Positions 17,582 to 27,810 of a stretch of 64,000 nucleotides of DNA are shown here, in pieces. The DNA is taken from NCBI RefSeq assembly GCF_025971955.1, contig NZ_JAPDMX010000002.1, positions 1 to 64,000 of the forward strand, in the 5' to 3' direction. Numbering within the stretch: position 1 is the stretch's first letter; every line of letters begins with the position of its first letter. Under the pieces are notes generated by a model. The model worked only from the letters and a program-made list of their open reading frames with translations. It searched no databases and was not told where the DNA came from. The position numbers and the translations under genes were made by a program. This DNA is from Shewanella subflava (GTDB taxonomy: Bacteria > Pseudomonadota > Gammaproteobacteria > Enterobacterales > Shewanellaceae).

Positions 17582-18412
17582 TTAATCGTAAATGGTTGGG
17601 ATCGGTTTACGTTTATGCTGAGTACGTTGATAAATCGCGATTAATTTAGATTCAACATGTTCTTCTACCGGTTTAGCTTCTAGAAAATCATCAATTTGGT
17701 CATAGGTTAGTCCTAAAGCCACCTCATCCTCTAATTGTGGATTTTCATCTTCTAGATCTGCCGTGGGAGCTTTATTAACTAAAATCTCAGGAGCGCCTAA
17801 ATAAGCGGCCAGTTGCCGAACTTGGCGTTTATTTAAACCAAACAAAGGCGCTAAATCACAGGCACCATCACCAAATTTTGTATAAAAACCGGTAATATTT
17901 TCTGCGCTATGATCAGTACCTACAACTAAGCCGCCCACCATCCCCGCAATTTCATATTGCGCTATCATGCGCATTCTGGCTTTGACATTACCTTTAACAA
18001 AATCAACTTTATCTGCTGCAGGTAAATTTATTCCAGCATCAGCAAGTCCAGCTAATGTCGCCTCATGCGCGCCAATCACCCCCCCTGCAATATTGACTGT
18101 TACTTGCTTACTGGGTTGAATAAATTGACAAGCCAACTGGGCTTCATCTTCATCCTTTTGAACTTGGTAAGGTAATCTGACGGCAATAAACTTGTATGGC
18201 TTATCATTTTTACCTTCGTTGAGGCTATCAACAGCAAGTTGACATAAACGACCGGTTAATGATGAGTCAACGCCACCGCTGATCCCTAATACCAGCGAAA
18301 AACAGTGGGCGTCTTTGAGCTTAGATTTGATAAATGCAACGCGTCTTTGAACTTCAAATTCAGGTTCAATTGCTTTGAGCACATGCATTTCTCGTAAAAT
18401 TTGTCCCTTCAC
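17582..18412 (-). CDS. nadE: NH3-dependent NAD+ synthetase
   Basis: 276-aa enzyme that amidates nicotinic acid adenine dinucleotide to NAD+ using ATP and ammonia, in the cytoplasm. The PP-loop [19 protein letters not shown], the conserved [28 protein letters not shown] and [21 protein letters not shown] segments match E. coli NadE along its whole length; no glutaminase domain is present. GTG 18412 is chosen as start because AAGGAG lies 6 nt upstream; the frame also opens with TTG at 18427, but that TTG lies before the ribosome site. Confidence 0.94.
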   Translation of the reverse strand: MKGQILREMHVLKAIEPEFEVQRRVAFIKSKLKDAHCFSLVLGISGGVDSSLTGRLCQLAVDSLNEGKNDKPYKFIAVRLPYQVQKDEDEAQLACQFIQPSKQVTVNIAGGVIGAHEATLAGLADAGINLPAADKVDFVKGNVKARMRMIAQYEIAGMVGGLVVGTDHSAENITGFYTKFGDGACDLAPLFGLNKRQVRQLAAYLGAPEILVNKAPTADLEDENPQLEDEVALGLTYDQIDDFLEAKPVEEHVESKLIAIYQRTQHKRKPIPTIYD

Positions 18413-18462
18413 CTTAAGCTCCTTCAAGTAGTTATCTGGGTCTATTCTATTAAAATTTCATC

Positions 18463-18501
18463 AAAAAAAAACGATAATGACAAAACATTATCGTTTTTTT
18501 T
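18463..18501. terminator. Bidirectional intrinsic terminator
   Basis: A stem with CGATAATG / CATTATCG, flanked by A8 on the left and T8 on the right, works in both directions. It would terminate leftward transcription from gsk. A MITE-like element now lies between gsk and this terminator. Confidence 0.8.
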
Positions 18502-18514
18502 AACTTTGTTTTTA

Positions 18515-18717
18515 TTTAACCTCAACTTGGGTTAAGAGATGGGCCCAATAAGCACAATTCAACAGATTAAGCTTATTTTTAGTAAACTTGTCATTTGTTT
18601 TGAAATTAAGGCACATTAACCCGTCAATAGCGGGTCTATTGCACGTTAATGAAACGCAGTGAACAAGACAAAGGGCTTTTTGCTAAGCGTTTATATCCCA
18701 AGCTAAGGCTATTTAAC
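18515..18717 (+). repeat. MITE-like element, copy 1 (~203 bp)
   Basis: This non-coding segment matches the reverse complement of 34688-34891 over its full length, with long identical stretches such as CAATAAGCACAATTCAACAG and GTCAATAGCGGGTCTATTGC. Its ends are imperfect inverted repeats: TTTAACCTCAACTTGGGTTAA on the left and, read inward from the right, TTAAATAGCCTTAGCTTGGG. An internal stem pairs CATTAAC and CAATAG with CTATTG and GTTAATG. Size, ends and lack of coding capacity fit a miniature inverted-repeat transposable element. It occupies the gsk-nadE spacer. Confidence 0.75.
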
Positions 18718-18732
18718 TAGCCAAACCATGGG

Positions 18733-20037
18733 TTAACGTTCCCAATATGATTCTTCTAGGCTATCTTCGCGCTCTGGTAAACCTCTAGACAACCTTGGGC
18801 TGTGTTGGGCTAACACTTCATAGGCGACACGGTTAGCATACTTACACACCTGAGAGAATGACGAGTAGCATAATCCATCACGTTTATGTTTACTTGAACC
18901 AGGTACATTAGTTTTATGGTAGTTGTTCGCAGACAAATCATGCAATAAGGCTGATAACGCGCCATCACCGGCTCCGTTGGTGTTACGAATATAATCTGGC
19001 CCCCCCATATAAGGTGCAATATGGGCGTACACTTTAATCGGTTGTTCACAATCAGCCTTTAGCATAGGACGAGAGAACTCATAACGATTGAACTCAGGGA
19101 TCGCACCGGGTAACAAAATGTGGCTGGTTTCTCGTTTTGCACTATCTTCAGCATAACCAGCAGTGTATAACCCAATTGGCCCCGCTGTGGTTAACACCAT
19201 ATCGCACCACTCCAGTGCCGCTTCACTCGCCAGTAATGGATCTTTAAAGCCAGTTAATGCTTCACCTTCATCTTCATTCATTGCCAATATAGTGACATGC
19301 TCTTTAATAAAGTTTTGCCACCAAACAGGATCTTCTTGAATTAAAAAGCGCGTACCAAGAGTTAACACCACTGGAACTTCAGCCGCTTTAGCATATTCAA
19401 TCGCTTTCATGGCTGCCGATGTCATGCCATCGCCATCACTGGCTCGCATTAAGTAAGCGGTGATCACCAATGCTGCACTTTCTTGAACCACTTGCTGATT
19501 AATATAATGAGGCGTCAGCTTATCCATTGAGCCTTTACTGATCGCAAAAGTACGCTCTCCATCCGCCGAAATCAACGTAAAGCAGCGTCCAATAGGACCG
19601 TCTACGGGTTGTAAATAGTTTAAATCGACTTTTGAAGAGGTATTGCACAGGTATCGGTATGCATAGCTGCCCACCATAATATTCTGACTCATGACACCAA
19701 ATAATACTGAACGATCATCGGCAAGAATAGAGTAGTTATGCACGGTATTCCCTATGGTGCCGCCCGCAAACTCATCACTGATCATGTTATTTGATTTTAA
19801 TTCGTTATAAAGAATGTGCGCCCTTTCATCATCGATCAAGGTAGAGTTACCTTTAGGTAAACCGTAGCGTTCAAGTAACTCTTCAGCCACTTTAGCTTCA
19901 ATGTCGACTAAGGTTTGGTCGATCCCACAAATGTAAGTAGGAAAGGTTTGCGGCTGTTGGGTAAATTGCGCCAACAGCGGATCACGGTTACTTACAGGAA
20001 AATAATGCTTCGACTTACGTTGACCAGGAAACTTCAT
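18733..20037 (-). CDS. gsk: Inosine-guanosine kinase
   Basis: 434-aa PfkB-family nucleoside kinase of purine salvage, phosphorylating inosine and guanosine with ATP. It is close to E. coli Gsk from MKFPGQRKSKHYFPV through FAGGTIGNTVHNYSILADDRSVLFGVM to the last residues RGLPEREDSLEESYW. The PfkB signature with the catalytic Asp is in NTNGAGDGALSALLHDL. In E. coli the order is adk-hemH-aes-gsk; here gsk follows adk without hemH. Terminator for this gene is at 18463, beyond the inserted element. Confidence 0.96.
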   Translation of the reverse strand: MKFPGQRKSKHYFPVSNRDPLLAQFTQQPQTFPTYICGIDQTLVDIEAKVAEELLERYGLPKGNSTLIDDERAHILYNELKSNNMISDEFAGGTIGNTVHNYSILADDRSVLFGVMSQNIMVGSYAYRYLCNTSSKVDLNYLQPVDGPIGRCFTLISADGERTFAISKGSMDKLTPHYINQQVVQESAALVITAYLMRASDGDGMTSAAMKAIEYAKAAEVPVVLTLGTRFLIQEDPVWWQNFIKEHVTILAMNEDEGEALTGFKDPLLASEAALEWCDMVLTTAGPIGLYTAGYAEDSAKRETSHILLPGAIPEFNRYEFSRPMLKADCEQPIKVYAHIAPYMGGPDYIRNTNGAGDGALSALLHDLSANNYHKTNVPGSSKHKRDGLCYSSFSQVCKYANRVAYEVLAQHSPRLSRGLPEREDSLEESYWER

Positions 20038-20500
20038 AATCGATTCTCATGAGTTTGCATCCGTGCAGCGAAATAAAAATATCAGTTTAGTTTATATTTA
20101 ACACAATCTTGCTTAAATATGCAGCGACCATAGATAAACGGCGGCGAATAATAACATATTAACCTTATGAGATTAAATGACTTTTACCACAATTAGCCGA
20201 CAAAGACTGCCTGTTCTGTCTGGTGTTCAATCAGCATAACGTTGACCGTTTGCCATCAATCAAACAGTCAGTCAGCCACTTATCGTTATGAGTCACATTT
20301 TTAAAGCATTATTGGCCATTTTGAAAACGTATTTGGCCATGATAACAAGATACTTAACCGTTAAACCTTATTATTAACAAAACCAATACAGACGATTGTT
20401 CACTATTTAGTGTCAATAGCCTACTGATAGCAATTAGGCTAATAGGCAAATACAAAATTTATACATAAATCATTGTTCTAGAACAAGTGAATCAACAAAC
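20038..20500. other. 463-bp intergenic region between gsk and adk
   Basis: No coding frame, RNA gene or complete repeat was recognised. It is the position at which hemH lies in the E. coli order; no ferrochelatase motif was found on either strand by eye. A short direct repeat, TTGGCCATTTT and TTGGCCATGAT, is near 20308-20342. The promoter of gsk should be at the left end. Confidence 0.5.
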
Positions 20501-20532
20501 AAAAAGGGATCTGTATTAACAGATCCCTTTTT
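20501..20532 (-). terminator. Intrinsic terminator of adk (bidirectional)
   Basis: AAAAAGGGATCTGT pairs with ACAGATCCCTTTTT around an ATTA loop, giving a 14-bp stem with A and T tails on either side, shortly after the adk stop. Confidence 0.85.
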
Positions 20533-20578
20533 ATTATTGCCCCAGACTAAGCAGGCTTTTTCTTTATAGATAAAGTCG

Positions 20579-21238
<660 letters not shown>

Positions 21239-21358
21239 TTAAGATTATATTCTTTTTAGGGCGGCGATTTTCGCATATTTGCCACACTATTCATAGTGGC
21301 AAACACACTCCATTAGACCTATATCTAATAACCACAACCCATTTGCAGGCAAGCCCGT

Positions 21359-22225
21359 TTAATACAGTAAGGTATATAATTTACGACGATATTGATTGGC
21401 CAAGGCATTGCCCTGCCCCATTGCGGTTAATATTTCCAAGAACACTTGTTTAACTTTGCCATCACCAGCATTCAAATCTTTTTGTAAAAAACCAAAAAGC
21501 GTTTCTAATGCTTCGTCGTTACGCTGGGCTTTATTAAGCGCTTTAGCTAAATCAATTGATAATGAAATATCCGTAGGATTACTTTCAAGTTGTTGTTGAA
21601 GCTCACGAATTTCAGGAGTATCAGCAGCATCTTCTGCTAATGCGAGTTTAGCTTTTAAATTTTGATAATAGCTATCTTGATCTGCCAGTCCAATGCCGGA
21701 CAAAATCGTTTTTGCATCACCCAGTAGATTTAGTTGTAAATAAACATCTGCTAGGACTAATTGCACCTGGGCAAGATTATCTGCTTGAAGGAGAATATCT
21801 TTGAGTTCGACGCTTAAGCGAGTCAGGGTTTCGGTGGTTAACAATTCATTTTGTGACAAAAGTGCTTTAACGTCTTCAAATGCTTGTGACCACATAGGTG
21901 GCAAATGCTTATCAAGCAAGGCGGTGACACTTGGACTATCTTGTACGCCGGCAAAGCCATCTATTGGACGACCTTTATCTAATACCAGCGTGGTGGGTAA
22001 ACTTTGAATTTGAAAATATTGCGCAATTTCCATTTCCACTTCACAGTCTACCGATGCCAATATAAACCGCCCTTTATGGGCGCTGGCTAACTGCGTCAGA
22101 GTTTGCAGCATCTGCATGCTTTCTGGCTTTTGCTGGGCAAAAAAGGTTAATACCACCATTTTTTCCATCGAGGTATCAACAACTTGCTGGATGTTTTCTT
22201 TAGTTAACGAAATGATATGTTCCAT
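21359..22225 (-). CDS. cnoX: Thioredoxin-like chaperedoxin CnoX (YbbN)
   Basis: 288-aa holdase that protects proteins from oxidation and hands them to DnaK/GroEL. An N-terminal thioredoxin fold (1-110) is followed by TPR-like helices ending in ALANQYRRKLYTLLY, as in E. coli YbbN. The redox site is degenerate: the CXXC/SXXC position reads QKPES, with no cysteine, while the Cys in SVDCEVE, equivalent to E. coli Cys63, remains. The start is ATG 22225, with AAGGGG 4 nt upstream; the 10 codons open further upstream run towards the htpG terminator. It lies between htpG and adk in one direction. Confidence 0.88.
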   Translation of the reverse strand: MEHIISLTKENIQQVVDTSMEKMVVLTFFAQQKPESMQMLQTLTQLASAHKGRFILASVDCEVEMEIAQYFQIQSLPTTLVLDKGRPIDGFAGVQDSPSVTALLDKHLPPMWSQAFEDVKALLSQNELLTTETLTRLSVELKDILLQADNLAQVQLVLADVYLQLNLLGDAKTILSGIGLADQDSYYQNLKAKLALAEDAADTPEIRELQQQLESNPTDISLSIDLAKALNKAQRNDEALETLFGFLQKDLNAGDGKVKQVFLEILTAMGQGNALANQYRRKLYTLLY

Positions 22226-22242
22226 AGGTCCCCTTAAAGTGC

Positions 22243-22266
22243 AAAAAGCGGACATCTAGTCCGCTT
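22243..22266 (-). terminator. Intrinsic terminator of htpG
   Basis: On the minus strand AAAGCGGAC-TAGAT-GTCCGCTTT runs into T residues right after the htpG stop and 18 nt before the cnoX start codon. It therefore separates heat-induced htpG transcription from cnoX, or partly attenuates it. Confidence 0.8.
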
Positions 22267-22283
22267 TCATATCCGCTCCAGTG

Positions 22284-24197
22284 TTACTTAAAGCTCGACA
22301 TCAACATTTGATTCATTAACTTAATGAATGCCGATGGATCAGCTAAACTGCCTTTCTCTGAAAGTTGCGCTTGTTGTAGCAACAAGTTAGACCAATCAGC
22401 AAACAGTTGCTCATCTTGTTCACTGTTTAAACGCTCGACCAAAGGATGCGTTGGGTTGATCTCAAATGTTGGCTTAGAGTCAGGAACAGGTTGACCCGCT
22501 GCTTGCATTAATTTAATCATTTGGGTCGACATTTCGCCCTCACCAGTTACCACACAGGCTGGGGTATCTGTTAAGCGCGAAGTCACTTTCACATCAGAGA
22601 CTTTGCCATCAAGTGCTGCTTTGATACGTTCAACCAAGCCTTTAGACTCTTCAGCAACTTTCTCTTGCGCTTCTTTGTCTGCTTCATCTTCTAATGAACC
22701 TAACTCTAAATCGCCTTTTGTCACCGAATGCAGCTTTTTGCCTTTGTATTCAGTTAAGTGGTTAATTAACCATTCATCGATACGTTCTGACATTAACAAC
22801 ACTTCAATGCCTTTTTTACGCAATAATTCAAGATGAGGACTATTTACCGCAGCGTCATGGCTATCTGCCACTATGTAATAAATCTTTTCCTGACCCTCTT
22901 TCATGCGTTCAATGTAGGCATCTAACGACACGGTTGTTGCCGCAGAATTGTCTTGCGTCGACGCAAAGCGTAAAAGACTGGCAATGCGCTCACGATTAGC
23001 AAAGTCTTCAGCTGGGCCTTCTTTAAGCACCTGTCCAAATTCAGCCCAAAATGCCTGATATTTTTCAGCGTCATCTTTAGCTAACTTTTCTAGCATCCCC
23101 AATACACGCTTAGTTAAAGCTGTGCGTAATGACTTGGTGATTTGATTATCTTGTAAAATTTCACGCGATACGTTTAATGGCAGATCTTTTGAGTCAATTA
23201 AGCCTTTTACAAAGCGTAAGTAAGTTGGCATAAACTGTTCAGCATCATCCATAACAAACACACGCTGAATAAACAATTTTAATCCATGTTTATGATCACG
23301 ATTAAACAGGTCAAACGGTGCTTTGGAGGGAATATACAATAAGCTAGTGTATTCCTGCTTACCTTCAACACGGTTATGTGACCACTTTAATGCGTCACTG
23401 TAATCATGGGAGATATGCTTATAAAACTCTTGATATTCTTCATCTGTAATATCTGATTTACTTCTTGTCCAAAGCGCAGTGGCTTTGTTCATTGGTTTCC
23501 AGAAACCTTCAGTTGCTGGAATTTTTTCACCGTCGGGGCCGTCTGATTCAGGCGTACCCTCTTCAAACATTTGCACTGGTACAGAGATGTGATCTGAATA
23601 CTTAGTAATGATTGAACGTAAGCGATATTCATCAGCAAATTCTTTTTCTTCATCACGTAAGTGCAAGGTGATTTCGGTTCCACGGGTATTTTTAGTGATG
23701 TTATCTACACTGAAAGAACCTTCGCCTTCAGACTCCCATAACACACCTTCATTTGCAGGTTTACCTGCAGCTCGTGTACGTACTGTCACTTTTTTGGCCA
23801 CAATAAATGCCGAGTAAAAACCAACACCAAATTGACCAATTAATTGTGAATCTTTAGAGGCTTCACCTGAAAGGTTGCTAAAAAACTCCTTGGTACCTGA
23901 TTTAGCGATAGTACCTAAATGCTCAATCACGCCGTCGCGAGTCATACCGATACCATTATCAGAAATGGTCACAGTGCCTTTTTCTTTGTCGGTGCTGATA
24001 CGCACACGTAAATCACCATCACCTTCATATAAAGCATCATCGGTTAACGCTAAATAGCGAAGTTTGTCTGCCGCATCGGCCGCATTTGAAACTAATTCAC
24101 GTAAGAAAATCTCTTTGTTTGAATACAAAGAGTGGATCATCAAATGCAGTAATTGTTTAACTTCGGTTTGAAAACCATGTGTTTCTTGTTGTGACAT
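22284..24197 (-). CDS. htpG: Molecular chaperone HtpG (Hsp90)
   Basis: 637-aa cytosolic Hsp90 homodimer. The N-terminal GHKL ATPase has the Bergerat motifs [42 protein letters not shown] and [14 protein letters not shown]; the middle domain includes [13 protein letters not shown] with the catalytic Arg; the C-terminal dimerisation domain ends at MLMSSFK. No charged linker or MEEVD, as in bacteria. A sigma-32-type promoter at 24305-24332 precedes it, so heat-shock induction is expected. Confidence 0.97.
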   Translation of the reverse strand: MSQQETHGFQTEVKQLLHLMIHSLYSNKEIFLRELVSNAADAADKLRYLALTDDALYEGDGDLRVRISTDKEKGTVTISDNGIGMTRDGVIEHLGTIAKSGTKEFFSNLSGEASKDSQLIGQFGVGFYSAFIVAKKVTVRTRAAGKPANEGVLWESEGEGSFSVDNITKNTRGTEITLHLRDEEKEFADEYRLRSIITKYSDHISVPVQMFEEGTPESDGPDGEKIPATEGFWKPMNKATALWTRSKSDITDEEYQEFYKHISHDYSDALKWSHNRVEGKQEYTSLLYIPSKAPFDLFNRDHKHGLKLFIQRVFVMDDAEQFMPTYLRFVKGLIDSKDLPLNVSREILQDNQITKSLRTALTKRVLGMLEKLAKDDAEKYQAFWAEFGQVLKEGPAEDFANRERIASLLRFASTQDNSAATTVSLDAYIERMKEGQEKIYYIVADSHDAAVNSPHLELLRKKGIEVLLMSERIDEWLINHLTEYKGKKLHSVTKGDLELGSLEDEADKEAQEKVAEESKGLVERIKAALDGKVSDVKVTSRLTDTPACVVTGEGEMSTQMIKLMQAAGQPVPDSKPTFEINPTHPLVERLNSEQDEQLFADWSNLLLQQAQLSEKGSLADPSAFIKLMNQMLMSSFK

Positions 24198-24304
24198 GAA
24201 TAATTCCCTTGATAGTACTTTGAGGTATTACATAACGGTTACTTTAAGCGGGTAACTTGCTAACACCGCTAAAGCGACCACTCTAAAATGCTTTGATATA
24301 CAAG

Positions 24305-24332
24305 AGATGGGGCTTAGGGAATACAATTCAAG
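24305..24332 (-). promoter_or_regulatory. Sigma-32 heat-shock promoter of htpG
   Basis: On the minus strand CTTGAA (24327-24332) and CCCCATCT (24305-24312) are separated by 14 bp, nearly matching the sigma-32 consensus CTTGAAA-N13-CCCCATNT. The -10 element lies about 108 bp upstream of the htpG ATG, within the recR-htpG spacer. Confidence 0.85.
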
Positions 24333-24395
24333 GGGGGGATGTTTTTTTGGTGATTTTTTAAGCCACCATCTAAGGTTTGATGGTGACTTAACAGG

Positions 24396-24995
24396 TTATA
24401 GCGTTATCCGGCCATTAAACGATAATGCCAAAGTTGTACTATCAACATATTCCAATTCGCCCCCAACAGGAACGCCATGGGCAATACGGCTAATCACTAC
24501 ATTATGACGGCGAGCCATATCAGCAATAAAATGTGCGGTCGCATCGCCTTCAACCGTTGGGTTGGTGGCGAGGATAAGCTCTTGTACATCATCGGATGAT
24601 AATTGTTGCTCTAGCAAGGCCAGCCCTAACTCTTCTGGCCCAATGCCATCAAGTGGCGATAAATGCCCTAGCAATACGAAGTAACGCCCATTAAAGTGGC
24701 CACCAGCCTCAATAGCTAACACATCAGCGGGAGTTTCAACCACACAAATCACGTCGGCATTACCGCGTTTATGGCTAGCACAAATTGGGCACAAATCCTG
24801 TTCGGTAAAGGTGCGACATCCTTGGCAATGTCCAACCTCAGACATGGCTTTTTGTAATGATTCTGCAAGTTTGAGACCGGCTTTTCGTTCGCGCTCTAAT
24901 AATTGAAAAGCCATGCGTTGTGCTGATTTTGGCCCAACGCCGGGTAATATTCGCAACGATTGAATAAGCTCATCGACCAACGGGCTGAATTTCAT
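24396..24995 (-). CDS. recR: Recombination mediator RecR
   Basis: 199-aa DNA-binding ring protein that with RecO/RecF loads RecA at single-strand gaps. It has the helix-hairpin-helix [17 protein letters not shown] (residues ~14-30), the zinc finger [16 protein letters not shown] (~57-72) and the Toprim segment [15 protein letters not shown], with C-terminal [16 protein letters not shown]. In E. coli and most relatives ybaB and dnaX lie immediately upstream; they are absent here. Confidence 0.97.
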   Translation of the reverse strand: MKFSPLVDELIQSLRILPGVGPKSAQRMAFQLLERERKAGLKLAESLQKAMSEVGHCQGCRTFTEQDLCPICASHKRGNADVICVVETPADVLAIEAGGHFNGRYFVLLGHLSPLDGIGPEELGLALLEQQLSSDDVQELILATNPTVEGDATAHFIADMARRHNVVISRIAHGVPVGGELEYVDSTTLALSFNGRITL

Positions 24996-25042
24996 ATGTA
25001 TAACAAACCTTCAAATCTAAATAGCATGAACATTAAAGGGTG

Positions 25043-25307
25043 ATGATTATTCACTTTGTCATCTCAGATTGCAAAACAGATTGCAAAAACACATCAATTA
25101 ACATCGAAAATAGAGCGGGTGATACTGTTTTAATCAGTATTTCATCACCGTCTGGGCAAACGAAAATGAAACAAGGCAAAGGTATTTACCAGTTTAGTTC
25201 AACAATTAACTAAACCGCTTAATGGCTTGTCACCAACAGACAAGCGACAAATGCTCAATAGCCTTAAGTTAGCCAAGCTGCTTGATGAAAAATCAGGGAG
25301 AGACTAA
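25043..25307 (+). pseudogene. Possible frameshifted small gene of unknown family
   Basis: In the 331-bp recR-ybbP spacer, ATG 25043 (AAAGGG just upstream) opens a 56-codon frame (MIIHFVISDCKTDCKNTS...) ending at 25213. Overlapping it, a second frame open from 25170 encodes 45 residues including LVQQLTKPLNGLSPTDKRQM and ends at TAA 25305 inside a terminator stem. The Lys/Leu/Gln-rich second part looks like coding sequence. A one-base change near 25170-25210 would join them into ~87 residues. Not recognised; it may be a remnant or chance. Confidence 0.3.
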
Positions 25308-25322
25308 GCCTCTCCCTGATAT
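25292..25322 (-). terminator. Intrinsic terminator of the ybbA-ybbP operon (bidirectional)
   Basis: ATCAGGGAGAG pairs with CTCTCCCTGAT around a short loop; on the minus strand the stem runs into TTTTTC. It lies 5 bp after the permease stop and also fits the end of the rightward frame at 25305. Confidence 0.8.
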
Positions 25323-25326
25323 TGCT

Positions 25327-27810
25327 TTATCCCGCTTTTAACAAATCACTGCAAGATTGGTTTAATAATTGTCGGCAACGCCACATGCCTAATATCGACA
25401 CCACTGCGGCGCCTGATAATGGTGCGATTACCCACCACGGCCAATGCATATAGACAACCAATTCAAACACTTGAGTTTTAAGCATGTAAAGCGCAAACTC
25501 CGCAACAATAACAGCTAGCAAGCCCGCTATTGCCCCGAGTAAGGCAAACTCTAATCCAGTGGCAGAACGCAGAAGCCAACCGGATGCACCAAAGGTTCGT
25601 AGCACTGCCAGCTCGCGCTGCCGTGTTGCCATCCCCGCTTCAGTTTGGGCAATCAACACCAACGCACTGGCCAGAAGCACAAGCGCCAAAACTAAGCTTA
25701 GCGATAAAGACACTTGATCGATAATTTGTCTTAATTGCTCGACCATCGCACCCACATCAATCACTGAAATAGTCGGGAATTGTTTAATCAACTGCAACAC
25801 GACAGCATTAGCACTCAATGCGCTACCCGCGGTTTTTAGCTTGTCATCATCTAAATGAAAACTTGCCATCGAGGTATAATTAAACTTCTCAAGCGCTTTA
25901 GGCCTAAAAATCATAAAAAAGTTAGGCTGTAATGTTTCCCATTGTACATTTCTAATGCTGGTTGCTTTAACCGTAAATGACTGATTATCAATATTGAATG
26001 TCATGGTGTCATTTAACGCTAATCCCAGCCGCTCAGCCACACCGGACTCAACTGACACTTCATCATCTGCCTGATTAAATGTCCCCTCTACAATGGGATT
26101 GTTAGGCGGCAAAGTATCGCGATACGTCAGGTTTAACTCACGAGAAATACCTACTCGGCCAGGCATACCAGCATCTTGCTGCTCACCAGAAATTAACTCT
26201 TCGCCATTGATATGGGTTAAACGTCCCCGGATAACCGGGTAAATGTCGGTAGCTTCAATTTGGTGTAGATCCAAAAATTGTTGCAAAGGCTGGGTATCTT
26301 CAGGGGCAATATTAACTAGAAAGTAATTAGGTGCATCTTCAGGTAACTGTTTTTGCCACTCATTAAGTAAGTCCTGTCGCAAAGCCAAAATCGTTAACAG
26401 TAGTACCAGTGCGCTACTAAAGCCGACTAACTGAACCGCATTTTGTCTTGCTCTGCGACGAAGGCCTGCTAATGCTAACTGCAATGGATTAGTGGTTTTC
26501 ATGCCCACGCTGTGACCCATTCGGATCATCAAAAAACCAAGTATACTCAGCAGTAATCCTAGTAGTAATACAGTAAGCACCACTGTCATGGTTAACGCGA
26601 TACTTCTGGAGTACAAATAGCCCAATAATGCCATTGCACCTAGACTGAGCAACAAATGCAGCCACATACCCAGTTGTAAGCCTTCTAGTTGCCGCTGCAA
26701 TACCCTTAAAGGTGGAATGGCTAGCAGGCGCATCAGTGGGTAAGCCGAAAACATAAAGGCACTGATTAACCCAGTCGACATCCCCAGTAAAAATGGCCGC
26801 ATATAAGGTGGTGAATAGGCGGCTATTTCGGGAGGTAAGAATTGAGTTATCGCTAAATCAAGCAACAAACCGCCAAATAACCCCAGCACTATGCCAAGTA
26901 ACGTTACCAACATTAAATGTAAACCAAACAATAAACGAATTTGCTTAGCTGAAGCACCAAAGGTTTTTAGCATGGCTACAACATCATAATGACGCTGGCA
27001 ATAACGCTGGGCAGCAATACCAATAGCGGCGCAGGCTAACGCAATACCCAGTAAACTGGCTAACAATAAAAATCGCTCTGCGCGTTTTACCGCCGAAGCA
27101 ATAGGCGAATCTCCTGACTGTACATCTACCCATCGCTGGCTATTATTGAGAAGCGGCTTGGCTTGTTGCTCAAACTCGGCTAACGCGTCTACATCACCGG
27201 TGAATTGATAAATATAACTGACTCGACTTCCCGGTTGGATAATGCCGGTTGCGTCAACATCATCAAGGCGCATCAGTAATACAGGCGCCGATGCAAAGGG
27301 ATTAAATCCGCCGTCCGGTAATCGGCTAATTTCAGCCGAGAGGGTTAAAATACTATTACCTAATTCTAAAGACTCTGGATAACCCAGTAGCCCACCTAAA
27401 CGATTTTCATACCAGGCTTCCCCCTTCTGGGGTAGTGAGGATGTTTCACCGTTTGATAATTCAATTTTACCTTTTAACGGGTAAGCCTCACCGACGGCTT
27501 TAATGGTCACTAATTGAAATTTATCACCGGCATAAACCATGGAGTTAAATTGCATATTAGTCACGTGTTTAAGATTTAACTCATTGGCAATGGCCAATAC
27601 TTTAGGCTCAACCACTGCAGGGGAGTTAATGATGCGATCGGCAGCAATAAAGGTTGCAGCTTCACCATTAATCGCTACCTGTAAGCGCTCACTGACTCGC
27701 GCTAAACCGCTAACCGATAAGACGGCAAGGGTAATCGCTAATACAATAAGCAGTAACTGTCCCTGGGCTAATTCTCGTTTAAAAAGGCGCCATGCTAATT
27801 GCCACTCCAT
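25327..27810 (-). CDS. ybbP: ABC transporter permease, YbbP-like (FtsX/MacB type)
   Basis: 827-aa inner-membrane protein with two FtsX-type domains. One helix near residues 17-37, a large periplasmic domain, helix groups near 245-400 and 400-490, a second periplasmic domain, and three C-terminal helices near 690-815 can be seen. AMLKTFGASAKQIRLLFG and AVLRTFGASGWLLRSATG are the paired coupling segments that contact the ATPase. Start ATG overlaps the ybbA stop in TAATG with GGAGGTGAG upstream. Relatives next to tesA are thought to export or extract lipids or hydrophobic products; substrate unknown. Confidence 0.88.
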   Translation of the reverse strand: MEWQLAWRLFKRELAQGQLLLIVLAITLAVLSVSGLARVSERLQVAINGEAATFIAADRIINSPAVVEPKVLAIANELNLKHVTNMQFNSMVYAGDKFQLVTIKAVGEAYPLKGKIELSNGETSSLPQKGEAWYENRLGGLLGYPESLELGNSILTLSAEISRLPDGGFNPFASAPVLLMRLDDVDATGIIQPGSRVSYIYQFTGDVDALAEFEQQAKPLLNNSQRWVDVQSGDSPIASAVKRAERFLLLASLLGIALACAAIGIAAQRYCQRHYDVVAMLKTFGASAKQIRLLFGLHLMLVTLLGIVLGLFGGLLLDLAITQFLPPEIAAYSPPYMRPFLLGMSTGLISAFMFSAYPLMRLLAIPPLRVLQRQLEGLQLGMWLHLLLSLGAMALLGYLYSRSIALTMTVVLTVLLLGLLLSILGFLMIRMGHSVGMKTTNPLQLALAGLRRRARQNAVQLVGFSSALVLLLTILALRQDLLNEWQKQLPEDAPNYFLVNIAPEDTQPLQQFLDLHQIEATDIYPVIRGRLTHINGEELISGEQQDAGMPGRVGISRELNLTYRDTLPPNNPIVEGTFNQADDEVSVESGVAERLGLALNDTMTFNIDNQSFTVKATSIRNVQWETLQPNFFMIFRPKALEKFNYTSMASFHLDDDKLKTAGSALSANAVVLQLIKQFPTISVIDVGAMVEQLRQIIDQVSLSLSLVLALVLLASALVLIAQTEAGMATRQRELAVLRTFGASGWLLRSATGLEFALLGAIAGLLAVIVAEFALYMLKTQVFELVVYMHWPWWVIAPLSGAAVVSILGMWRCRQLLNQSCSDLLKAG

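Noticed and set aside
20308..20342. Direct repeat TTGGCCAT as part of a mobile element or operator
   Set aside because: Two 8-base matches in AT-rich sequence with no wider symmetry.
20038..20500. Remnant of hemH in the gsk-adk gap
   Set aside because: No ferrochelatase motif or extended frame could be read on either strand.
24362..24392. CACCATC/GATGGTG hairpin as a recR terminator
   Set aside because: A stem is present but neither strand has a T run next to it; too weak to call.
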